39,426 nt of DNA from Bacillus sp. RO1 (GTDB lineage Bacteria; Bacillota; Bacilli; Bacillales; Bacillaceae_I): contig NZ_JAAZWB010000031.1 of assembly GCF_012524115.1 (NCBI RefSeq), positions 1 to 39,426 on the forward strand, given 5' to 3'. Within the stretch, counting starts at the first letter, position 1, and every line of letters begins with the position of its first letter. Below the pieces are notes generated by a model. That model worked only from the letters and a program-made list of their open reading frames with translations. It had not been told where the DNA came from and did no database searches. Made by a program: the position numbers and the translations under genes. Shown piece after piece: positions 7,549 to 15,559 of the stretch.

Positions 7549-9603
7549 CATATGGAAGGTTTTTTCTCCGAATACGGTTAGCTTCGTCCCCTGTCTCCCC
7601 CGCTTTTTCTCAATTAACCCCATCTCTTCTAATCTTTCAAGCCTTGACCGCACTTGTTGCTCAGTTAAGAAACTTTCCCCATTTTTTGTTTCTTCCGATA
7701 TTTTTCTCCGGCTGACAGTTTTCCCTTTCCGTTGTAACTGATAGATGATCTCTACTAAATTATTCAATTCCTCGTTCAAATCTTGTTGAATGTATGGAGG
7801 TTCTGCAGTTTCCTGAGCAGCGGCCACCTCTTTCATACTCTTTCTGGCCTGTTGGAAGAACCCTTCATTCGGTATATCTTCCACCTTTATCGTATTTTCT
7901 TCGCACACAGCAAGCATATAATCTAATGTATTTTTTAGTTCACGGATATTCCCGTACCAATTATATTCCTTGAGTTTCTCCAATACTTCGAATTCCAGTT
8001 TTATGGCAGGTTGATCGCTTTGTTGAATGAAATGTTGAATAAGGTGTGCGATGTCTTCTTTTCGTTTACGAAGCGCAGGAAGCTGTAAGAACAGGACTTT
8101 TAAACGATGATATAGATCTTCTCTGAATTTCCCCTCTTCCATTAAAGAAAGCAAGTCCTTGTTTGTGGCTGCTACTACCCGAACATCCACAGGGATAATT
8201 TTATTTCCTCCTATGCGAAGCAGTTCTTTTTCTTGCAAAACACGAAGTAATCTCGCTTGGACCTTCAAGCTGATATCTCCTATTTCATCCAAGAAAATGG
8301 TGCCTCCGTTTGCTTGTTCAAATAATCCTTTTCTCCCTCCTTTTTTCGCTCCTGAGAATGCACCTTCTTCATACCCAAAAAGTTCACTTTCCACTAGATC
8401 TTCTGGAAGGGCACTGAAATTCACAGCAAGGAAAGGACCGTTACTTCGATTAGAAGCATTATGGATGGAGCTTGCAAATAATTCTTTCCCTGTCCCACTC
8501 TCCCCTTGTATAAGGATGGTTAGTTCTGTTTTAGCAAGCTTGCGGGCTATTTCTTTGGTACGGAGTAATTCGGGATGACTACCTACGATATCTCCAAAAT
8601 GGTACTTGCCATAGAACCCTTTTTTCACCAATTCTCTTTTTAATTGTTTTTCCATTTCTATTGTTTCACTTGCATCCTTAAAAGTGACTACAATGGTTCC
8701 TTGAGGATCTATCATAAAACGATGGACCATAAAACTCATAGAATTAATGGTAAAATATCCGTCCTCTTCTTCCTCTCGTCTGTTCATGATGAAATCGTAA
8801 AGGGTGTGATCAGAAATTACATCTCGGACATGTCGGTCGACCGCTTTTTTCATTGGCACCCTAAGAAAACGCTCCAATATCTCATTATAGACTGTAATCC
8901 TGCCCTGCTGATTAACGGCCAAAATACCGTCATTTACTCCGTTTACCACCTTTTTCAGGTGATCACTGATTTTATTCGCTTCCTGGTTTGCGTCCCCTAA
9001 TCTTTTACTCAATCTTGTAATGGTACTTATGTATTTACTAGAAACCTGATCCTGTTTTTCCTCTAAAAGACCTAGCCTGTTTAATATCGTAATAATGGTC
9101 GTAATGTCGATAAGCCTTGGACCTATATTGATCACTTCTTCCACATAAGGAGGTACGAGATCAAGTTCACCCGGCGTAATAGCAATCTTTATTTGTTCTT
9201 CGTCCTTTTTGCCAGGGAAATAGGGGATTAAATGAAGGTGATTAATTCCGAGAATTTCAAAGGAAGAGATCGCTTCCTGGACCGTTTCCGGAAAGTCGTT
9301 TACATAAAGTACTTTTTCGCCTCTTGCGACACTGTATATTTTATCAATATTAAGGAAGTTAACAATTCGCCTCGCTACTAGCACTGTACAATTGTCTCCA
9401 ATATATTCTTTGGCTTCCTCCTCAATTAAATGGGAGGATAAAATAATCAGTTGATTGTGTACCTTTGTTACTTTGTGGGCATCAACGGAATAACTGCGAA
9501 TTCGGATAAAATCACCGATGATTTCATTCAATTGGTTATCAAGTGTTCTTCTCGTTTCTTCTGACCCGGCTAATAGTGTCAGTTCCCTCGCTTTTAAACC
9601 CAT
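7534..9603 (-). CDS. Sigma-54-dependent transcriptional activator with PAS and winged-helix domains
   Basis: The 689-residue protein starts at the ATG at 9603, preceded by GGAGGTG; a longer reading frame upstream would run into a terminator. The N-terminal 190 residues resemble the PrpR_N-type sensory domain (LLAGSEETRRTLDNQLNEII), by eye only. A PAS domain (about 220-310) follows. The AAA+ domain has Walker A GESGTGKE (about 367-374), the sigma-54 contact loop as GAFSGA (about 414-419, Ser replacing the usual Thr) and Walker B FLDEIGD. The C-terminus (about 620-689) looks like a winged helix (EEMGLIEKKRGRQGTKL) rather than a FIS-type helix-turn-helix. Adjacency suggests that it activates the sigma-54 promoter at 19819-19835 in response to beta-Asp-Arg, aspartate or arginine. 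The ligand is inference. Confidence 0.9.
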   Translation of the reverse strand: MGLKARELTLLAGSEETRRTLDNQLNEIIGDFIRIRSYSVDAHKVTKVHNQLIILSSHLIEEEAKEYIGDNCTVLVARRIVNFLNIDKIYSVARGEKVLYVNDFPETVQEAISSFEILGINHLHLIPYFPGKKDEEQIKIAITPGELDLVPPYVEEVINIGPRLIDITTIITILNRLGLLEEKQDQVSSKYISTITRLSKRLGDANQEANKISDHLKKVVNGVNDGILAVNQQGRITVYNEILERFLRVPMKKAVDRHVRDVISDHTLYDFIMNRREEEEDGYFTINSMSFMVHRFMIDPQGTIVVTFKDASETIEMEKQLKRELVKKGFYGKYHFGDIVGSHPELLRTKEIARKLAKTELTILIQGESGTGKELFASSIHNASNRSNGPFLAVNFSALPEDLVESELFGYEEGAFSGAKKGGRKGLFEQANGGTIFLDEIGDISLKVQARLLRVLQEKELLRIGGNKIIPVDVRVVAATNKDLLSLMEEGKFREDLYHRLKVLFLQLPALRKRKEDIAHLIQHFIQQSDQPAIKLEFEVLEKLKEYNWYGNIRELKNTLDYMLAVCEENTIKVEDIPNEGFFQQARKSMKEVAAAQETAEPPYIQQDLNEELNNLVEIIYQLQRKGKTVSRRKISEETKNGESFLTEQQVRSRLERLEEMGLIEKKRGRQGTKLTVFGEKTFHMKKRQ

Positions 9604-9625
9604 TCCCACACACCTCCATCTATAG

Positions 9626-9658
9626 AAAAACACTGTCGTTTTAGGCAACAGTGTTTTT
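9626..9658 (-). terminator. Terminator between isoaspartyl dipeptidase gene and regulator gene
   Basis: AAAAACACTGT (9626-9636) and ACAGTGTTTTT (9648-9658) form an 11-bp stem with T run on the minus strand. It ends the catabolic operon. Confidence 0.85.
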
Positions 9659-9663
9659 CTACT

Positions 9664-9694
9664 ATTATAACTTATTCGAATGTTCCTTTTACAA
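9664..9694 (-). promoter_or_regulatory. Possible promoter of the regulator gene
   Basis: A perfect TATAAT (9669-9664, minus strand) lies 19 bp after TTGTAA (9694-9689), inside the end of the dipeptidase gene. The spacing is long. Transcripts from it would pass through the terminator hairpin at 9626-9658. Confidence 0.35.
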
Positions 9695-10841
9695 GCAGTT
9701 TTTTATTCCACATCATTTTTTGGCCAAGTGCAATCACAGATTCGATTTCGTATGAAGATTCATTCACTATCACGACATCAGCATCCTTCCCGACTTCAAG
9801 CGTTCCTTTGGAGGTGAGGCGCAAAACTTTTGCCGGATTCTCCGTGATGACCTTTAAAGCATCTGCAGGCTCCACACCTTGTTCCACAATGGCCTCCCTT
9901 ACTTCTTTATATAAGGAAGTAACCCTTCCAAGCTGAAGTCCGATAAACTCACCGTCATCATCAAACTCTGGCAAACTTGCCTGTCCATCAGAGGAGAACG
10001 TAATTTGACCGATCGGCACACCTTTGTCGAGCATCTCTTTTAGCCCGACACTGCATTTCGTTTCCCCCTGTTCAATGAACTTTGCAATACTGGAAGTGGT
10101 AAAGTCCACGTAGCCTCCCTTTTTTGCATAGGAGATACCCGCTTCAAACAATTCCCGGTTACGGTTGATATGGGTGGGTAAGAATTGACGGATAGGAATG
10201 TCCGTTTTCTCGATAACCTCATCGAGAATCAAGAGCTTACTGGCACTATCCCCAAGATGCATATTCACAATTCCTGCTTTGCCTGAAAGCATCCCACCAA
10301 CACGGGCTGCGGCAGCGATTTTGGCGATATCCTCATACCCAGGCTGGGAGGAACGGTGGTCAGCAATGGCTATTTCTCCGACACCGATAATTTCTTCAAT
10401 TAAAATCAGGTCATCCTCTATCATCCCTGTCAGTGTTTTTACAGGGACCTGATAGGAACCAGTGTGAACATAGCAACTAATTCCTTCTTCTTTTAACGCT
10501 TTTGCTTTTGCTACGAGGCTAGTCATTGTACGGGTGGTGCCATCTGTTCCAATGACACCTACAAGGGTTGTAATGCCGCCCTTTATAGCATCTGACAATA
10601 CTAGCTCAGGGGTGCGAGTCCGATAGCTCCCTTCCCCGCCCCCACCCATGATATGCACATGGTTATCGATGAAGCCTGGTACGATAAGCTGACCTGTTAC
10701 ATCGAGCACTTCTACATGAGCGCTTTCTTCAAACTGTATGTTATCCTCTATTGCTGCAATCCGTTTATCGACAATGAGAATATCTTTTTTTCCTAGATAT
10801 TCGGGACTGTACACCGTCCCGTTTTTCAATAACTTAATCAT
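9672..10841 (-). CDS. iadA: Isoaspartyl dipeptidase (beta-aspartyl-peptidase), amidohydrolase family
   Basis: The 389-residue cytosolic enzyme has the IadA signature GGGGEGSYRTRTPE (about residues 66-79). Metal ligands are His61 and His63 (DNHVHIM), His195, His224 and Asp285 (SSDGQ). The residue expected to bridge the two zinc ions, a carbamylated Lys162 in E. coli IadA as I recall, is Glu156 here (GVGEIAIADHRS). The reaction splits beta-linked Asp-X dipeptides. Next to a cyanophycinase gene, the likely substrate is beta-Asp-Arg, giving Asp and Arg. AAGGAGAC lies eight bases before the ATG. It is the last gene of the operon, 37 bp after the cyanophycinase gene and before the terminator at 9626-9658. 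Confidence 0.93.
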   Translation of the reverse strand: MIKLLKNGTVYSPEYLGKKDILIVDKRIAAIEDNIQFEESAHVEVLDVTGQLIVPGFIDNHVHIMGGGGEGSYRTRTPELVLSDAIKGGITTLVGVIGTDGTTRTMTSLVAKAKALKEEGISCYVHTGSYQVPVKTLTGMIEDDLILIEEIIGVGEIAIADHRSSQPGYEDIAKIAAAARVGGMLSGKAGIVNMHLGDSASKLLILDEVIEKTDIPIRQFLPTHINRNRELFEAGISYAKKGGYVDFTTSSIAKFIEQGETKCSVGLKEMLDKGVPIGQITFSSDGQASLPEFDDDGEFIGLQLGRVTSLYKEVREAIVEQGVEPADALKVITENPAKVLRLTSKGTLEVGKDADVVIVNESSYEIESVIALGQKMMWNKKLLVKGTFE

Positions 10842-10878
10842 GTAAGAAGTCTCCTTCAGTTCTATCTGTCTTGAAAAG

Positions 10879-13572
10879 CTAATTCACCTTTTCCCATTGT
10901 CCGCGACCTTCTAACACCCTTTTCCACGTTTGATCCGGTACGGGCTCCCCGTCAGCATCTTTTAAATTTCTTATTGTAATTTCATGCCCAACCGGGAAAT
11001 CAGAGGTGGCACGCACTTCGATTTCATTAGTAGCAGAAAGGTACTTTGGAAAGCCTGGTGCATGCGCCAAGCCATTCAGATCTACATTTCCCTCGCTAAC
11101 TGCCGTAGGATCTACCGGACCGGTAAATTCAATAAAGAACGTATCATTATAGGAATAGGTCTGAACGCTGCTAACTTCCACAGGTTGCGACGCTGTCTCT
11201 ACTGAAATTGACAGTGAAACATTCGTCACCGTTCCTTTTTTATAAGCGTTCAGGGCCTCGGGCTTATAGTTTTCATCACTTTGGTAGTATTTTGAAATAT
11301 CATCCTTTGCCCATTGTAACGTAAAAACCTGGTCGAATGCACTATCTTTGATAGTGGTGACCTGCTCTGTTTCAGAACTTTTTACAAAAGAGAGAAGTGA
11401 TTTGGTAGATTCATAATCTTCTCCGAATAAGTCAGGACTATCATATAAACTAACTTCATCTTGATACACCTGTTCTTTACCTTCACCGGGGGTCACTTCT
11501 TTAGTGACCAAGTTAAAGGTATCTCCCTCAGTAAGGTGATGAACGATGACATGTTCCGCTTCAAAGCCTGGCACCATCCCTTTTTCATTAAAGGTCGCGT
11601 TGCTTGCATCGAGTATCCACACCCCGTTCTCCCCTACCACTTTTCCGATATCACCTTTTAATTCTATTGCCGTTCCTTCATCTAGTCCGAATCCTAGCTG
11701 ATGGCCGGTATCCCGCATCGCGACCAGCAGGCGGCCCAATCTTCCACGCTTATCAAAATGAGTGTCGGTCAGGACGTTTTCAATCAGACCAAGCCCAGCT
11801 ATTTGAAAATTGTTTCCAGGAATGGTTGGATCCAAAAAACCAGTCAATGGGACGTCCGAAATTGTTTTCACTTCCGTCTCATTGATGACCAAGGCTTTAA
11901 AACTGTCCCCTACACCAAACATCGGGTTACTCATTGCATGTGCACCTGCACTTGTCCCTGCTATCACGCCACCATTATCATGAACATATCGTATTGCTTC
12001 CAGCATTGGAGTCGCAGCCCCGTCTCCCTCAAGCAAGGATCTACCATGCTTCATCTGATCTCCACCCTGCAACATCACTGCATGACTGCTTTTCACAAGA
12101 TTGACAAAATAGTCATCATAGGCGACAAAGTCAAAGGTGTCTATTGCAAGCGGTATATAAACAGGTTCAAAGCCTCTATTCTTAAACTCGGTTTCAAGTG
12201 CTAAATATGGCCCATCATCAAGGTGAAAATGGTCATATGCAATGTCCGCGGAATCTCTGGAACTATTAAAAATGGCGATCCGCGGGCGCTCTACACCTGT
12301 CGCTTCTCTAATTGCATCAAAGTATGCATCTGTAGATCCTGTAGCTCCGCCAGCAGGCAGCAAGGTACCTTGACCGTCACCGATTACCTTAAGAGGAACA
12401 GGCATAGTATTGGTGTTAATCATCTTAAGAGATTTACTTGACCCGAGTACCTTTTCTTCACTCACCTCTGCCACATAGGCATAATACAGGCTACTGCCTA
12501 AAGGATCTCCCTCGATTGTTTTTTGATCATGATTAAATGATACAGGTCCATTACCAACATCATCTAGTGATAGCAATTTCCCTCTGCTTTCTCGCTCCAA
12601 CTTTTTAAGAAAATCTAAACTCTCGCCTCTGATTAGAGGTTCTACGAGCTTTGTTAGTCCTTTTGAAGAGTAAAATAAGAAATAGTGAGAAATATTTTCA
12701 TCATCTGCCTGTTCAAATGTCACCGAATAATTATCAATTTGATTTCCGCTACCCTGTAATTCCACCTTGGTAGGATAAGGCAAGATGCTGATGGTTCGGT
12801 CTGCCCCTGTCATCCCCAAAACCCCATTCTCTCCAATAGTTGCTGCATAAGCATAATAATCACCTACACTCAATGGTTTTCCCGACATTACATCTAATTG
12901 CCCAGAGCGGAAGGTATTTCCCCCTCCGTCTGCATAGCTTAGATTAGTAATTTTAAAGATTTTGTTCTTGTTTTCCCCTTCAGTTTGTGTAGTCAAATGC
13001 TGGTCTATTTCTTCAGGAGTCAAGGTTTTTATATAATTCCAGACTTCATTAAAATTCTTTTTAGAATAAAACATCAAATATGCTTCTACCCCGTCCATTA
13101 CCTGCGCCTCCTGGAATCCAAGCTTATAATCTTGAATAACGGAGCCATCTCCAGTCTGAATAAGCGTAACATCCCTCAAATCATAATCTGGACTCTGAAC
13201 AATGAGCGTGTACGTGTCTGTTATATCACGGGGAGTAGATATATCAACGCGGACACTATTTTGACCTGATGGCATTTTTACCTTCACTTGTTTTCGATGG
13301 TTTACTTTCATCCCATTTACTGCCACCTTGGCATTAACCGCTTTTGGTGAAATAGATAACAACAATTCGTCATTGTTCGTTTTCACCATGTATACCTTTG
13401 TTTCTGGGCTGAATTGCCCTTCCAATTTACCGTTATGCACTTGCAATCCCTTCAAATTAGTATCATGGACATGGGAAGGCTTTGCATACCCGTTTGTTGC
13501 AGGAAATAATAAAGCACCACATAGCAAAACAGCAAGCATCTTCGTTAAACGTTTCCACTGCTTTCTGAGCAT
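10879..13572 (-). CDS. Secreted multidomain cyanophycinase (peptidase family S51)
   Basis: The 897-residue protein starts with a signal peptide (basic MLRKQWKRLTKM, hydrophobic core, likely cut after NGYA at about 31). A cadherin-like beta-sandwich domain (about 40-125, ending YTLIVQ) and two similar beta-rich modules follow (about 130-390). The S51 core spans about 395-695 and contains LQGGDQ, the nucleophile motif GTSAGA (Ser about 541) and the substrate-binding TDTHFDKRGRLGRL. The last 85 residues resemble an Ig-like SbsA/Big_5 domain. Cyanophycinases cut multi-L-arginyl-poly-L-aspartate to beta-Asp-Arg. The signal peptide places it outside the cell, as with known extracellular cyanophycinases. 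No LPXTG or lipobox is seen. GGAGG precedes the ATG, and the start overlaps the upstream ATPase gene by 28 bp, implying translational coupling. Confidence 0.88.
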   Translation of the reverse strand: MLRKQWKRLTKMLAVLLCGALLFPATNGYAKPSHVHDTNLKGLQVHNGKLEGQFSPETKVYMVKTNNDELLLSISPKAVNAKVAVNGMKVNHRKQVKVKMPSGQNSVRVDISTPRDITDTYTLIVQSPDYDLRDVTLIQTGDGSVIQDYKLGFQEAQVMDGVEAYLMFYSKKNFNEVWNYIKTLTPEEIDQHLTTQTEGENKNKIFKITNLSYADGGGNTFRSGQLDVMSGKPLSVGDYYAYAATIGENGVLGMTGADRTISILPYPTKVELQGSGNQIDNYSVTFEQADDENISHYFLFYSSKGLTKLVEPLIRGESLDFLKKLERESRGKLLSLDDVGNGPVSFNHDQKTIEGDPLGSSLYYAYVAEVSEEKVLGSSKSLKMINTNTMPVPLKVIGDGQGTLLPAGGATGSTDAYFDAIREATGVERPRIAIFNSSRDSADIAYDHFHLDDGPYLALETEFKNRGFEPVYIPLAIDTFDFVAYDDYFVNLVKSSHAVMLQGGDQMKHGRSLLEGDGAATPMLEAIRYVHDNGGVIAGTSAGAHAMSNPMFGVGDSFKALVINETEVKTISDVPLTGFLDPTIPGNNFQIAGLGLIENVLTDTHFDKRGRLGRLLVAMRDTGHQLGFGLDEGTAIELKGDIGKVVGENGVWILDASNATFNEKGMVPGFEAEHVIVHHLTEGDTFNLVTKEVTPGEGKEQVYQDEVSLYDSPDLFGEDYESTKSLLSFVKSSETEQVTTIKDSAFDQVFTLQWAKDDISKYYQSDENYKPEALNAYKKGTVTNVSLSISVETASQPVEVSSVQTYSYNDTFFIEFTGPVDPTAVSEGNVDLNGLAHAPGFPKYLSATNEIEVRATSDFPVGHEITIRNLKDADGEPVPDQTWKRVLEGRGQWEKVN

Positions 13573-14564
13573 GAGGATACCTCCAATGTTTTATTATCCG
13601 GAGAATACAAGTGACAGGCGACATGGTGACCATCCGAGTGTTCTAACAATTCAGGACGTTCGGTATGACATTGTGCCATTACTTTTGGACATCTACCTAC
13701 AAACGCACATCCTTTAGGCGGATCCACTGGGGAAGGTACATCGCCTTGAAGAATATTTCTTTCCTTCCGCTCTCTAGGGTTAGAAATAGGGATGGCATCG
13801 ATTAATGATTCTGTATAAGGATGAAGCCTTTTTTCAAATATCTTATCCGCATCTCCTATTTCTACGATTCTACCTAAGTACATCACCGCGACCCGATTAC
13901 ACAAATGTTGAACAACACTAAGGTCATGGGAGATAAATAGATACGTCAGCCCGAATCCCTCCTGCAAATCCTTCAAAAGATTTAAGATTTGCGCTTGAAT
14001 AGATACATCTAAAGCCGCAACTGGTTCGTCAGCGATAATCAGTTTAGGCTTTAAAATGAGTGCCCGGGCAATTCCTATACGTTGCCTTTGACCTCCTGAA
14101 AATTCATGGGCATATCGGTGAAGGTAGTTCTTATTTAACCCACATACCTCCATGATATTTTCCATTAATTTTCGTCGTTTGTTTTTTTCTACTCCGTGAG
14201 CCTTTAAAGGCTCAGCTAAGATCTGCTCTACTGTTAGTCGAGGATTAAGTGATGCATAAGGATCCTGAAATACCAATTGCATGTCTTTGCGCCTGCTTCT
14301 CATTTCTTTAACCGAGAAATCGCGCAAATTCTCCCCCTGGAATTGTATCTTACCTTCTGTCACCTTTAGCAGCTGGGCGACTCCTCGTCCTGTTGTTGAT
14401 TTTCCACAACCGGACTCACCCACTAGACCTAACGTCTCTCCTTCGTTGATTGAAAAAGAAACACCGTCTACTGCTTTTACATAAGATGCAACCTTTTGTC
14501 TTATACCTTTCTTAATAGGAAAATAAATCTTAAGGTCTTTTACTTCTAACAATGGTTTATTCAT
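13545..14564 (-). CDS. Peptide ABC transporter ATP-binding protein (DppF/OppF-type), transporter 1
   Basis: The 339-residue ATPase has Walker [12 protein letters not shown] (about 52-62), signature [13 protein letters not shown], Walker B LIIADEPVAALDVS and H-loop FISHDLSVV. It ends with the C-terminal oligopeptide-transporter extension (GRCPKVMAQC), typical of subunits that work in pairs. It would form the cytoplasmic motor with the product of the gene at 14561-15544. The start ATG overlaps that gene's stop by 4 bp. Its operon position, between transporter genes and the cyanophycinase gene, suggests import of cyanophycin-derived dipeptide. Confidence 0.93.
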   Translation of the reverse strand: MNKPLLEVKDLKIYFPIKKGIRQKVASYVKAVDGVSFSINEGETLGLVGESGCGKSTTGRGVAQLLKVTEGKIQFQGENLRDFSVKEMRSRRKDMQLVFQDPYASLNPRLTVEQILAEPLKAHGVEKNKRRKLMENIMEVCGLNKNYLHRYAHEFSGGQRQRIGIARALILKPKLIIADEPVAALDVSIQAQILNLLKDLQEGFGLTYLFISHDLSVVQHLCNRVAVMYLGRIVEIGDADKIFEKRLHPYTESLIDAIPISNPRERKERNILQGDVPSPVDPPKGCAFVGRCPKVMAQCHTERPELLEHSDGHHVACHLYSPDNKTLEVSSCSESSGNV

Positions 14565-15544
14565 ACAGTTACACTCCTATCCGCATGAAGCCAGCACCTG
14601 CAGGAATGACCTTTGTTTACTTCTTGCAGCTCTGGATCCTCTTCCCTGCACAACGGAATCGCCTTACTGCAACGATCAGCAAAACGGCAACCCTTTGTAA
14701 TGGTTCCAGCTAATGGAACCTGTCCCGGTATAGAACGAAGTCTGTCCCGTTTTTCCCCAATCTTCGGTATCGACTGTAACAGACCAATCGTGTATGGATG
14801 CTTAGGGTTATTGAACAATGTATCAACATCCGTCTCCTCCACGATTTCTCCTGCATACATAACAATGACCCTGTCACACATTTCTGCAATCACTCCAAGA
14901 TCATGAGTAATCAGCATAATGGCGGTATCGGTCTTCTCTTTTAAATCCTTCATTAAATGAAGAATTTGCGCCTGGATGGTTACGTCCAAAGCCGTTGTCG
15001 GTTCATCTGCAATTAATAGCTTTGGTTGACAAGCAAGACCCATGGCAATCATCACACGCTGACGCATACCACCGGAAAGCTCATAAGGATACGCTTCGTA
15101 AATTTGTTCTGCACGCGGAATCCCCACTAGTTTCAACATATCTATCGATCTCTCTCGTGCCGCTTTTTTGGTTATATCATTATGTAAAAGCAACACTTCG
15201 TCCAATTGCTTTCCGATTGTAAAGACAGGATTAAGCGATGTCATCGGCTCTTGGAAAATCATAGAGATCTCGTTACCCCTAATTTTTCGCATATCCTTTT
15301 CTTTTTTTTCTAATAGATTTTCTCCTTGGTAATGAATGGATCCACCTGTTATTTTTCCTGGTGGCGAGGGTAAAAGCCTCATGATTGAAAGGGACGTGAC
15401 ACTCTTCCCACAACCAGATTCCCCTACAATTCCAAGCGTTTCGCCCTTGTGAACGTCAAAGGATATCCCATTTACCACCTTCAACTGCTTTCCATCACTT
15501 TTGAAGCTAACCTCTAAATCTTTAATTTCAAGCACTTTGTCCAT
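14561..15544 (-). CDS. Peptide ABC transporter ATP-binding protein (DppD/OppD-type), transporter 1
   Basis: The 327-residue ATPase shows Walker [12 protein letters not shown], signature [13 protein letters not shown], Walker [15 protein letters not shown] and the cysteine-rich C-terminal extension (GCRFADRCSKAIPLC) found in DppD/OppD. Such cysteines bind an iron-sulfur cluster in some family members; its presence here is not shown. GGAGGTGG lies about ten bases before the ATG, and the gene follows the long permease gene by 15 bp. It acts with the neighbouring DppF-type subunit. Confidence 0.93.
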   Translation of the reverse strand: MDKVLEIKDLEVSFKSDGKQLKVVNGISFDVHKGETLGIVGESGCGKSVTSLSIMRLLPSPPGKITGGSIHYQGENLLEKKEKDMRKIRGNEISMIFQEPMTSLNPVFTIGKQLDEVLLLHNDITKKAARERSIDMLKLVGIPRAEQIYEAYPYELSGGMRQRVMIAMGLACQPKLLIADEPTTALDVTIQAQILHLMKDLKEKTDTAIMLITHDLGVIAEMCDRVIVMYAGEIVEETDVDTLFNNPKHPYTIGLLQSIPKIGEKRDRLRSIPGQVPLAGTITKGCRFADRCSKAIPLCREEDPELQEVNKGHSCRCWLHADRSVTV

Positions 15545-15559
15545 CTATGTTGCCACCTC

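Noticed and set aside
9604..9648. Longer N-terminus for the sigma-54 activator (start at 9648)
   Set aside because: It would be encoded in the operon terminator hairpin, and the ATG at 9603 has a good ribosome binding site.
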